Positions 16,398 through 23,803 of a DNA stretch of 64,000 nt are shown here, one piece after another (within the stretch, counting starts at the first letter, position 1; the number at the start of each line of letters is the position of its first letter). The translations under genes and the position numbers were made by a program. Under the pieces are notes generated by a model. The model made no database searches, was not told the origin of the DNA, and saw only the letters and a program-made list of their open reading frames with translations. Source of the stretch: Mycolicibacterium sp. MU0053 (GTDB lineage Bacteria; Actinomycetota; Actinomycetes; Mycobacteriales; Mycobacteriaceae); NCBI RefSeq assembly GCF_963378095.1, contig NZ_OY726397.1, positions 3,534,001 to 3,598,000 on the forward strand, in the 5' to 3' direction.

Positions 16398-16874
16398 TCA
16401 GCCGGCCAGTCGGTTGGCGCAGGCGATCAACGCCCGCAGCGCCGACTGGCCGGGATCGGGGTCCCAACCCAGCGCCCATTCATCGCGGGTCCCGTTGCTG
16501 CCGTGCACCGCGGTGACGGTGTCGGCGCCTGCCTGGAGCTGGTGAAAGCTCAGCAACTCGACGGCGAAGCCGTGCTCGTGCAGCATCTCGGTCAGCGCCG
16601 CCACCGGACCCGCGGCAGCCACCGAAGACTTGCAGACCCGGTCCCCGATTGCCAAGGTGGCCTGGAATTTTCGGTTCTGCAGCCCCGGTCGGGCGCCGGG
16701 CCGACCCGTGCCGACGCAGGCCCACGCGCCCAGTTGCAGCGGTCCCGACGACGGCCCGTAGGTGGCCAGCACGGCAGCCCAGGACATCCCGGCGGTGCGC
16801 TGGCGCAGTCCGCGCGGCAGGGGCGCGGCGAGAATGTTCGCAAGTGGTCGTTCGGTGCTCGGGGTGAAAGTCAT
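16398..16874 (-). CDS. stand-alone LeuA-type regulatory (allosteric) domain protein
   Basis: This 158-residue protein has no catalytic TIM barrel, but its C-terminal half resembles the leucine-binding dimer domain of 2-isopropylmalate synthase. Matching segments are AGPVAALTEMLHEHGFAVELLSFHQ, then a variable strand, EWALGWDPDPGQSALRALIACANRL. The N-terminal ~60 residues carry LQLGAWACVGTG and have no known match to me. It might sense an amino or keto acid. The gene is convergent with cyp136 (stop codons adjacent) and starts the part of the window that is foreign to the M. tuberculosis order. Confidence 0.65.
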   Translation of the reverse strand: MTFTPSTERPLANILAAPLPRGLRQRTAGMSWAAVLATYGPSSGPLQLGAWACVGTGRPGARPGLQNRKFQATLAIGDRVCKSSVAAAGPVAALTEMLHEHGFAVELLSFHQLQAGADTVTAVHGSNGTRDEWALGWDPDPGQSALRALIACANRLAG

Positions 16875-16942
16875 GTGCCGGTCTTCTCGGTAGCGAGCGA
16901 AGTGACCGACGGGCAGTAGCTGACGACCCACAGCGGGGGGTC

Positions 16943-16957
16943 GGTCTGAATCAGACC
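16943..16957. promoter_or_regulatory. 15-bp palindrome in the leuA-like/arsR intergenic region
   Basis: ggtctga-a-tcagacc gives perfect 7-bp arms around one base, 69 bp upstream of the LeuA-domain gene start and about 140 bp before arsR. It is probably a protein-binding site; I cannot assign it to either divergent gene. Confidence 0.45.
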
Positions 16958-17099
16958 CCGCTGCGGGGCACTACTACGAGAAGATGACGCTGCACGCTCG
17001 CGACCATAGCGACTGTGGTCATCGGGTGCAACCGGATAACCGGGCGGGACGGTATAGTGGATTGAGTAATTCCTAAATCCGTAAATTGAAGGACCGTCC

Positions 17100-17465
17100 A
17101 TGCCGCTCACATCCGATCAGCCGCTTTATGAGATCAAGGCCAACTTGTTCAAGGCATTGGCGCATCCTGCTCGGATTCGAATTCTCGAGATCCTCTGCGC
17201 CACAACCGACCCGACGCCGGTCAGCGAGATGCTCACCGAAACCGGGATGGAAGCCACCCTACTGTCTCAGCACCTCGCTGTGCTCAAGCGCCACCGGGTG
17301 GTCAGCGCCGAGCGTGTCGGCAATGCCGTGTTCTATCGGTTGGCGCACCCGAAGATCGCCGAACTTCTGCTGATCGCCCGAGCTTTCCTGGCCGACACCC
17401 TCTCAGCGGCCGGCCGCCAACTCGAGGCCATGCGGGATCTGCCGCCGCTGCAGGGCAAGCAGTGA
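17100..17465 (+). CDS. ArsR/SmtB family regulator
   Basis: This 121-residue winged-helix repressor contains KALAHPARIRILEILC, the recognition helix region EATLLSQHLAVLKRHRVV and the wing SAERVGNAVFYRLAHPKI. No classical metal-site CxC is visible in the alpha-3 helix, so its inducer may not be arsenic or cadmium. It overlaps the sulP gene by 4 bp (GTGA), so it very likely controls that transporter and itself. A tatagt -10-like hexamer lies about 45 bp before the ATG, in the 225-bp divergent region. Confidence 0.9.
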   Translation: MPLTSDQPLYEIKANLFKALAHPARIRILEILCATTDPTPVSEMLTETGMEATLLSQHLAVLKRHRVVSAERVGNAVFYRLAHPKIAELLLIARAFLADTLSAAGRQLEAMRDLPPLQGKQ

Positions 17466-19096
17466 GTTCGGCGTTGACGGCGGTGGCGCGTCTGCTCCCC
17501 CAGCGCGCCGACTACGCCGAGTTCCCGCGCTCCTGGCGACACGACATCCTGGCCGGGATCACCGTCGGGGTGGTGGCGCTGCCGCTGGCGCTGGCATTCG
17601 GGATCAGCTCCGGGGTGGGTGCGGCAGCCGGGCTCGTCACCGCGGTGGTCGCCGGACTCGTCGCCGCGGTGTTCGGTGGTTCGAACGTTCAGGTCTCCGG
17701 ACCGACCGGGGCGATGGCCGTGGTGCTCGCCCCCATCGTCGCCGTCTACGGGCTGGGCAGCATCGCGCTGGTCACGGTGCTCGCCGGGCTCATTGTGCTC
17801 GCGGCCGGGATCACCCGGCTGGGCCGGGCCGTCACCTTCATCCCCTGGCCGGTGATCGAGGGCTTCACGCTGGGCATCGCGACCATCATCTTCCTGCAAC
17901 AGGTGCCGGCCGCGGTGGGCCAACCGGCGCCGGAGGGCAAGACCGCGCTCTTCGCTGCCTGGGACGTCATCCGCACCGCGCAATGGTCGACGGCGTCGAC
18001 CGCCCTGTTGGTGGTCGGCTTCGCGGCCCTCTTGATGGTCGTCCTGCCGAAGCTGCACCGCTCGATTCCGGAGTCGCTGACCGCAGTCGTCGCGGCCACC
18101 GTGCTCGTCGTCGTGCTGGGCCTGGAGGTGGCACGCATCGGGGAACTGCCCAACACCCTGCCCGCACCGGTGCTGCCGCACGCCGACCTCGGGGCGCTGC
18201 GCACCCTGCTCGGGGCCGCGGTGGCGATCGCCGCGCTGGCCGCCATCGAATCGCTGCTGTCGGCGCGCGTGGCGGCCACGATGTCGCCGACGGGTCCGTA
18301 TGACCCCGACCGGGAACTGGTCGGGCAGGGCCTGGCCTCGGTGGCCTCCGGGATGTTCGGCGGCATGCCCGCCACGGGTGCGATCGCCCGCACCGCGGTC
18401 AATGTGCGCTCCGGGGCCCGCACCCGCGTCGCGGCGATCGTGCACTCCCTGCTGCTGCTCGGGGTGGTGTATCTGGCCACCGGGCCCGTTTCGACCATCC
18501 CGCTCGCGGCGCTGTCCGCGGTGCTGATGGTGACGGCCTTCCGGATGATCTCGCGCTCCACGATCCTCACGGTGCTGCGCTCGACGCGGTCGGACGCGTT
18601 CACCTTCCTGCTGACCGCGGGGATCACGGTGTGCTTCGACCTCATCGAGGCGGTGCAGATCGGCATCCTGATCGCGGCATTCTTCGCGCTGCGCTCGGTC
18701 GCGGGGCGCAGCAGCGTGACCCGCGAGAAGCTGCCCGGCCCCGCCCAACCCGGCGACGAGCGGATAGCGCTGCTACGACTCGACGGCGCGATGTTCTTCG
18801 GTGCGGCCGAACGGATTTCAAGCGCCATCACCGATGCCGACAATCCCGAGGTCACGGTGGTCGTCATCCGGATGTCCCAGCTGGGCATGCTGGATGCCAC
18901 CGGCGCCCACACGCTGGGGCGCATCGCCGAAGAACTCGAGGCGCGCGGCATCACCGTCATCATCAAGGGTGTGCAACCCGAACACATGAATCTGCTGACC
19001 AACGTCGGGGTGATCGACTCGCTGCGGCACGAAAACCACCTCATCGACTCCCTCGACGACGCGATCGCCCACGCCCGCAGCCACGCTAACCGCTGA
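17462..19096 (+). CDS. SulP family anion transporter with STAS domain
   Basis: This 544-residue membrane protein has about 10-12 hydrophobic segments (residues ~25-400). It contains the SulP core GVVALPLALAFGISSG and the signature GSNVQVSGPTGAMAVVL, then a C-terminal cytoplasmic STAS domain (about 430-540: ALLRLDGAMFFGAAERI, VVVIRMSQLGMLDATGAHTL). The family carries sulfate, bicarbonate or other anions; the ion is not decidable here. Its translation is coupled to arsR. The 3' end overlaps the convergent DUF6390 gene of the hydrogenase locus by 11 bp. Confidence 0.92.
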   Translation: MSSALTAVARLLPQRADYAEFPRSWRHDILAGITVGVVALPLALAFGISSGVGAAAGLVTAVVAGLVAAVFGGSNVQVSGPTGAMAVVLAPIVAVYGLGSIALVTVLAGLIVLAAGITRLGRAVTFIPWPVIEGFTLGIATIIFLQQVPAAVGQPAPEGKTALFAAWDVIRTAQWSTASTALLVVGFAALLMVVLPKLHRSIPESLTAVVAATVLVVVLGLEVARIGELPNTLPAPVLPHADLGALRTLLGAAVAIAALAAIESLLSARVAATMSPTGPYDPDRELVGQGLASVASGMFGGMPATGAIARTAVNVRSGARTRVAAIVHSLLLLGVVYLATGPVSTIPLAALSAVLMVTAFRMISRSTILTVLRSTRSDAFTFLLTAGITVCFDLIEAVQIGILIAAFFALRSVAGRSSVTREKLPGPAQPGDERIALLRLDGAMFFGAAERISSAITDADNPEVTVVVIRMSQLGMLDATGAHTLGRIAEELEARGITVIIKGVQPEHMNLLTNVGVIDSLRHENHLIDSLDDAIAHARSHANR

Positions 19097-19832
19097 GCCG
19101 CCGATTGGTGACCGCCAGCTGATCCGTCGTGCAGCGCTGCAGGTCGCTCACCTGTGCGGGGTCAAGACGGCCGCACAACCGGTCCCAATGCAATGCGACC
19201 CGATCGCCGGGTGCGACGTCGGGCACCGCGCTGTATCCGGCCACCCACACCTGGACCTGGCGTGGCGCGGGGCCGGTCAGCCGCAACTCGCGGCCGTCCC
19301 AGCTCAACTGCCGGCAACGGACCTCGATCCGGTCACCCCGGCGGGTGAGCACGGTGGCCGGGGTGATGCGGCAGCTGTCCAGAATCCGGACCGGGGCCGC
19401 GTCGGCAACCTTGCCGAGCAGCCGAGACCACGGATACACCCCGAAGACGTGAAAGCAGTGATTGGCGGCGGCCTCGTCGGCGAGTTCGGTGCTCAGATGC
19501 AACCAGTAGCGTCCCGCCTGGGGTCCGATCACCGCCAGCAATTGCCCGAGAAACCGCTCGGGGTCCAGATCCGCACCGAGACCCCCGCCCAGCCAATAGG
19601 ATTCGACGAGCCGACGGTCCAGCGGATCGGCGACGCCGGTCATCCGCGACAACACCTGAAGGTAGGGCCACGCACCGGAGAATCGTCGGGCGGCGGCCCG
19701 GATCTGTTCCACCGAACCGCTACTGAGCGCGGACTTGTCCGACGGCCCGCAGTAACCGAGCTGATTGGGCGCATAGGCGTAGCGGGCGAACATCTCCGCC
19801 CCCCCGATGTCCGCCTCGGCCACCGGGATCAC
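19086..19832 (-). CDS. DUF6390 family hydrogenase-locus protein
   Basis: This 248-residue protein of unknown function typically accompanies actinobacterial uptake-hydrogenase genes. Family stretches are AEMFARYAYAPNQLGYCGPSD at the N-terminus, FSGAWPYLQVLSRMTGVADPLDRRLVESYWLGGGL in the middle and NHCFHVFGVYPWSRLLG later. I chose the GTG at 19832 because it overlaps the hypD stop (GTGA) and conservation begins within a dozen residues. It ends the minus-strand maturation operon hypF-...-hypD. A structural or assembly role is possible but unproven. Confidence 0.78.
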   Translation of the reverse strand: MIPVAEADIGGAEMFARYAYAPNQLGYCGPSDKSALSSGSVEQIRAAARRFSGAWPYLQVLSRMTGVADPLDRRLVESYWLGGGLGADLDPERFLGQLLAVIGPQAGRYWLHLSTELADEAAANHCFHVFGVYPWSRLLGKVADAAPVRILDSCRITPATVLTRRGDRIEVRCRQLSWDGRELRLTGPAPRQVQVWVAGYSAVPDVAPGDRVALHWDRLCGRLDPAQVSDLQRCTTDQLAVTNRRLSG

Positions 19833-20974
19833 CCGCGCCCGGCCCGCCCGACGAGCTGCGCGGCGTCCCGATGCAGCCGACCGAAGTTGTAGTACGCCGC
19901 ACAGGCGCCCTCCGGGGACACCATGCACGTCCCGATCGGCGTCTCCGGAGTGCACGCCGTGCCGAAGACCTTGCATTCCCAGGGCTTGAGCACCCCTTTG
20001 AGCACCTCTCCGCACTGACACGCCTTCGGATCGGCAACCCGCAAACCCGGCATGGCGAACCGCAGCTCGGCGTCGAAGTCGGCGAACTCGTCGCGCAGCT
20101 TCAGAGCGCTCTGCGAGATGAAGCCGAGCCCGCGCCACTCGAAATGCGGTCGCAGGGCGAACACCCTGCCCAGCAGCGCGAGCGCGGCGGGGTTCCCCTC
20201 GGGATGCACGATGCGCGAATACTGGTTTTCCACCTCGCAACGCCCCTCCCGAATCTGGCGTAGCAGCATCGCGACCGAGGCCATGATGTCCAACGGCTCG
20301 AAACCGGCGACCACCAGCGGCTTGCCGTATACCTCCGGAACAAAGCGGTACGGCCGGTTTCCCACCACCGTCGATACGTGTCCGGGCCCCAGGAAGCCCG
20401 ACAGCCGCAGATCGGGTGATTCCAGGATCGCCTTGATCGGCGGCACGATCGTGACATGGTTGCAGAACACGCTGAAGTTGGTGACCTCGAGATCGCTTGC
20501 CCGCACCAGGGTTACCGCGGTCGACGGCGCGGTGGTCTCGAAACCGATTGCGAAGAAGACGACTTGGTGGTCGGGATTGTCAACGGCGATCTTGAGGGCG
20601 TCCAGCGGTGAGTAGACGAAACGCACGTCTGCCCCGCGAGCCTTGGCATCGAGCAGGCTGCCGTTGGAACCGGGTACCCGCATCATGTCGCCGAAACAGG
20701 TGAAGATCACGCCCGGCCGCTCGGCCAGCCACATCGCGTCATCGATCCGACCCATCGGAATCACACACACCGGACATCCGGGACCGTGCACGAGTTCGAC
20801 CTGCGGCGGCAGCAGGTGCTCGATGCCGTGCCGGTAGATGGTGTGGGTGTGTCCGCCGCACACCTCCATGAACTTGAACGGTTCGCCGTTATCGCCACCC
20901 GTGGACAGCACATCGATGGCACCCAACAACTTTCGGGCGGCCGCCGGATCTCGGAACTCATCGATGTATCGCAT
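19829..20974 (-). CDS. hypD: hydrogenase maturation factor HypD
   Basis: HypD is the [4Fe-4S] scaffold that, with HypC, assembles the Fe(CN)2CO unit of [NiFe]-hydrogenases. The 381-residue protein has all family blocks: FMEVCGGHTHTIYRHGI, HGPGCPVCVIPMGRIDDA, GFETTAPSTA, FCNHVTIVPPI, GFLGPGHVSTVVG, and the C-terminal cluster-binding cysteines in ACQCGEVLKG, WECKVFGTACTPETPIGTCMVSPEGACAAYY. It lies between hypC (12 bp upstream) and the DUF6390 gene (4-bp overlap) in the maturation operon. Confidence 0.97.
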   Translation of the reverse strand: MRYIDEFRDPAAARKLLGAIDVLSTGGDNGEPFKFMEVCGGHTHTIYRHGIEHLLPPQVELVHGPGCPVCVIPMGRIDDAMWLAERPGVIFTCFGDMMRVPGSNGSLLDAKARGADVRFVYSPLDALKIAVDNPDHQVVFFAIGFETTAPSTAVTLVRASDLEVTNFSVFCNHVTIVPPIKAILESPDLRLSGFLGPGHVSTVVGNRPYRFVPEVYGKPLVVAGFEPLDIMASVAMLLRQIREGRCEVENQYSRIVHPEGNPAALALLGRVFALRPHFEWRGLGFISQSALKLRDEFADFDAELRFAMPGLRVADPKACQCGEVLKGVLKPWECKVFGTACTPETPIGTCMVSPEGACAAYYNFGRLHRDAAQLVGRAGRG

Positions 20975-20985
20975 ATTGCTTCCCT

Positions 20986-21258
20986 TCAGACGATCGAGGA
21001 TGAGTCGAAGGCTTCGATCTCGGTGTCGTAGGCGTCACCGAGCTTCTGGACCGCGGCCAGCGTCAGCAGCGCCTCGGTTTCGTCGATCTTGGCCATCGCG
21101 AAACCGACATGAACCAGCACCCAATCGTCCGGCTCGGGCATCTCCTTTTCCAGCAGACGCACACTGATGTTCCGCTGCACGCCGTTCACGTCGACCTTCG
21201 CCATGAAGTTCGCGGCATCGGTGATCTCGACGATCCGCGCCGGGATTCCCAGGCACAT
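20986..21258 (-). CDS. hypC: hydrogenase assembly chaperone HypC (first copy)
   Basis: HypC carries the iron centre between HypD and the large-subunit precursor through its N-terminal Cys2. The 90-residue product begins MCLGIPARIVEI and contains NISVRLLEKEMPEPDDWVLVHVGFAMAKIDE, the classic HypC fold. The ATG at 21258 is required to expose Cys2 after Met removal, and an agggaa ribosome site supports it; longer upstream frames are not meaningful. A second full hypC (34791-35036) and a SIS-HypC fusion (23074-23799) are in the same locus. Confidence 0.96.
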   Translation of the reverse strand: MCLGIPARIVEITDAANFMAKVDVNGVQRNISVRLLEKEMPEPDDWVLVHVGFAMAKIDETEALLTLAAVQKLGDAYDTEIEAFDSSSIV

Positions 21259-21308
21259 GACACCACTTCCCTTTCCTCGTTGTGCGCCGCGCGATCGCGC
21301 ACCTGTCA

Positions 21309-22421
21309 TCAACAGATTCGCGGTAACGGATCTCCCACCAACATGTCCACGATCCGGGTGCCGCCGAAGCCGGTGCGCAACACGACCGTGGCCGCCGGTT
21401 CAGCGGCAATCTCCCCGATTTCGGCCGCCTGGACGCCCAGCGGGTGCGAGCGCAATGCCGCGAGGCCGGCGTCGACCTCGTCCGGGGCGACCACCGCGAT
21501 CAGCTTTCCCTCGTTGGCGACGTAAAGCGGGTCGATTCCCAGCATCTCGCAGGCACCGGCCACCATCGGCTGCACCACCAGTCGCTCCTCGTCGAGGATC
21601 ACCGCGACACCGGCGGTCTGGGCCAACTCGTTGCACACGGTGCCCACCCCCCCGCGCGTCGGGTCGCGCAGCCAGCGGGTGGCGGGCGCGGCGGCCAGCA
21701 GTCGCTCCACCAGATCGCTCACCGCGGCGGTGTCGGAGTGGATGTCGGCCTCGATGTCCAGGTCCCCCCTCGCCATCATCACCGCCATGCCGTGATCGCC
21801 CATCGATCCGGACAGCAGTACCCGATCGCCGGGACGGACCGAGGCCGGCGACAGCGTCCGATCCGCGGGAATCACGCCCACCCCCGCGGTGGTTATGAAC
21901 AGCCCGTCGGCCGCGCCCCTGGGAACCACCTTGGTGTCACCGGTGACGATCTGCACCCCCGCCGCCGCCGCGGCAACCGCCATGTCGGCGACGATCTCCT
22001 TCAATTCGGGAATGCCGAAACCCTCTTCGAGTACGAATGCCGCGCTGATCCACGCCGGGACCGCGCCGGCCATCGCCAGGTCGTTCGCGGTCCCGTGCAC
22101 CGCCAGGTGTCCGATCGAACCGCCGGGAAACCGCAACGGCTGCACCACGAACGAGTCGGTGGAGAAGGCCAGCCGCTCGCCGCTCGGCAGCGTGACGATT
22201 GCCGCGTCGCCGAGGGATTCCAGCGCCGGGTTGCGGAACGCCTCGAGGAACACCGCATCGACGAGGGCGGCCGACGACTTGCCGCCGGCACCGTGCGCCA
22301 GCGTGACGATCTCGTCGCGAAGCCGGGGACGACGACGCCGGAATGTCTCGATGCGCTCGATCACCTCCCCCTCGGCGAATCCGGGGCCCGACGACAGGTA
22401 GTCACCCACCGGCTTGGTCAT
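21309..22421 (-). CDS. hypE: hydrogenase maturation factor HypE
   Basis: HypE dehydrates a carbamoyl group on its C-terminal cysteine to a cyanide ligand, using ATP. The 370-residue product has ITLAHGAGGKSS-type motifs (VTLAHGAGGKSSAALVDAVFLEAF), TDSFVVQPLRFPGGSIGHLAVHGTANDLAM and GDTKVVPRG, and ends in PRIC, the essential terminal Cys. The ATG at 22421 overlaps the stop of the SIS gene (ATGA). HypE receives the carbamoyl group from HypF, encoded three genes upstream in the same operon. Confidence 0.97.
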   Translation of the reverse strand: MTKPVGDYLSSGPGFAEGEVIERIETFRRRRPRLRDEIVTLAHGAGGKSSAALVDAVFLEAFRNPALESLGDAAIVTLPSGERLAFSTDSFVVQPLRFPGGSIGHLAVHGTANDLAMAGAVPAWISAAFVLEEGFGIPELKEIVADMAVAAAAAGVQIVTGDTKVVPRGAADGLFITTAGVGVIPADRTLSPASVRPGDRVLLSGSMGDHGMAVMMARGDLDIEADIHSDTAAVSDLVERLLAAAPATRWLRDPTRGGVGTVCNELAQTAGVAVILDEERLVVQPMVAGACEMLGIDPLYVANEGKLIAVVAPDEVDAGLAALRSHPLGVQAAEIGEIAAEPAATVVLRTGFGGTRIVDMLVGDPLPRIC

Positions 22422-23077
22422 GAGGGTTCCTTTTCGTGCACCGCGGACCACAGCTGATAGCCGAGCAACGCCTGGGCCTCCTGGATGCGGTGGATGCTCT
22501 GTGACCTGACGATGAAACAGGCATCCACGTCGGCGCTGGTGGCGAATGCGCCGCCGTCGTACCCGGCGAACCCGATCGTGTACATGCCACGCTGGCGCGC
22601 CTCCCGCAGGGCGACCGTCAGATCCGCTGAATTTCCACTGGTGGACAGCGCAATCGCGATATCACCGGCGCCGGCGCGGGCGATCAACTGCCGAGCGAAG
22701 ACGAGTTCGAACCCGACGTCGTTGCCCAGCGCCGTCAGGATCGCCTGATCGGCGGTCAGGCACCACGCCGGCAACGGCCGTCCCCCGGGAGGACGCGCGA
22801 ACAGCGCGGCCAGCGTCGCCGAATCGGTCGAGCTGCCCCCGTTGCCGAAGGTGAAAAGCCGTCCCCCGGCGGCGAACCGGCGGGCCATCTCGGTGGCTGC
22901 GGCATCGATGAGATCCTTGTTCGACTCCAGGGTGGACCGTCGCAGGGCGGCGCTTTCGGCCGCTTTCGCCTGCGCCGAGGCCGCCAGGTCGGCAAGCAAC
23001 GGTTCGGGATCCGCTTCCTGCGAATCGATGAACGGATAGAGGAAATCGGTGGCCTCCCCTGATCGTTCGGTGCTCAT
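22418..23077 (-). CDS. SIS-domain sugar isomerase-like protein (GmhA-like)
   Basis: This 219-residue SIS protein resembles phosphoheptose isomerase. It has GRLFTFGNGGSSTDSATLAALF (phosphosugar loop) and AGDIAIALSTSGNSADLTVALREARQRGMYTIGFAGYDGGAF, with a C-terminal helix IHRIQEAQALLGYQLW. In this setting, between hypE and a SIS-HypC fusion with 4-bp overlaps on both sides, it is very unlikely to serve heptose synthesis. GmhA-like genes recur in actinobacterial hydrogenase maturation operons, and one possibility is a role in making the CO or CN ligands or a precursor. This is inference. Confidence 0.85.
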   Translation of the reverse strand: MSTERSGEATDFLYPFIDSQEADPEPLLADLAASAQAKAAESAALRRSTLESNKDLIDAAATEMARRFAAGGRLFTFGNGGSSTDSATLAALFARPPGGRPLPAWCLTADQAILTALGNDVGFELVFARQLIARAGAGDIAIALSTSGNSADLTVALREARQRGMYTIGFAGYDGGAFATSADVDACFIVRSQSIHRIQEAQALLGYQLWSAVHEKEPS

Positions 23078-23799
23078 TGGCCGGCCTCCTCCGCATCGAC
23101 GCGGCTGATCGCCAGCCCCGCGTGCACCAGCAGCAGGTCGCCGGCGGCCACCGGGCCGATCAGCGAGGTCTCGACGGTTTCGTCACCGTCGGCGGTACGC
23201 ACCAGCGCCCCGGTGGGCGGTGACGAAGCGAGCACCTCGGCGATGCGACCCTCGTCGCTGCAGACCACACATACGTCGTCGGTACCGTCTTCGACGGTCA
23301 GCAGGCCGGGATGTTCGAAACAGACGTGGGTCAGCTCCCAGAGCAGGTGATAGAGCAGGACGAAGCCGCCGGTCGCGGGTACCCACGGGTCGGGGTCGTC
23401 GAGCCACAGCACGTGGTCGGCCGCGCCGGCCGACGGACGGGTGCCATTGCCGATCCAGACCGTGCTGACACCCCAGGCCGGTGCCCGGCGCATGACCGAC
23501 CGCACATCGGGTTCGGCGGCACCGGCCACGGCAATCACGATGTCGCCCGGCCGCGCCGACACGCGGACCACATCCACCAGGTCCGGGCCGGTCAGGGCCA
23601 CCGCGGGCAACGCCCGCTTCCCGACGATCACGGGGTGCACGAATTCGACCGCGACGTGCTGCGCGTGCGGCTGCCAGGCGGGGGCCAGGCACCACATGGT
23701 GGCGCCCTTGGCGAAGCGTCTCGCCAACATAAGTGCGGTGGCGGCGAGGTCGGCCGCCAGGTCCGCGCCGATCCCCCGGTCGATCACCGTGCTTGCCAT
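23074..23799 (-). CDS. SIS-like/HypC fusion protein (HupF/HypC family)
   Basis: This 241-residue protein is a fusion. Residues ~1-160 form a degenerate SIS-like domain (HVAVEFVHPVIVGKRALPAVALTG, ARPGDIVIAVAGAAEPDVRSVMRRAPAWGVSTVWIGNG). Residues ~175-241 form a HypC-like beta-barrel (VCVVCSDEGRIAEVL, TSLIGPVAAGDLLLVHAGLAISRVDAEEA). The expected HypC N-terminal Cys is replaced by an internal CxxC (Cys177 and Cys180), so it cannot act exactly like HypC. It is next to the separate SIS gene, overlapping by 4 bp, which suggests the two SIS-type proteins work as a pair during cofactor assembly. Confidence 0.82.
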   Translation of the reverse strand: MASTVIDRGIGADLAADLAATALMLARRFAKGATMWCLAPAWQPHAQHVAVEFVHPVIVGKRALPAVALTGPDLVDVVRVSARPGDIVIAVAGAAEPDVRSVMRRAPAWGVSTVWIGNGTRPSAGAADHVLWLDDPDPWVPATGGFVLLYHLLWELTHVCFEHPGLLTVEDGTDDVCVVCSDEGRIAEVLASSPPTGALVRTADGDETVETSLIGPVAAGDLLLVHAGLAISRVDAEEAGQ

Positions 23800-23803
23800 T
23801 TCC

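Noticed and set aside
22418..23077. Heptose biosynthesis role for the GmhA-like gene
   Set aside because: No other heptose genes are near, and the gene is translationally coupled to hypE and a HypC fusion.
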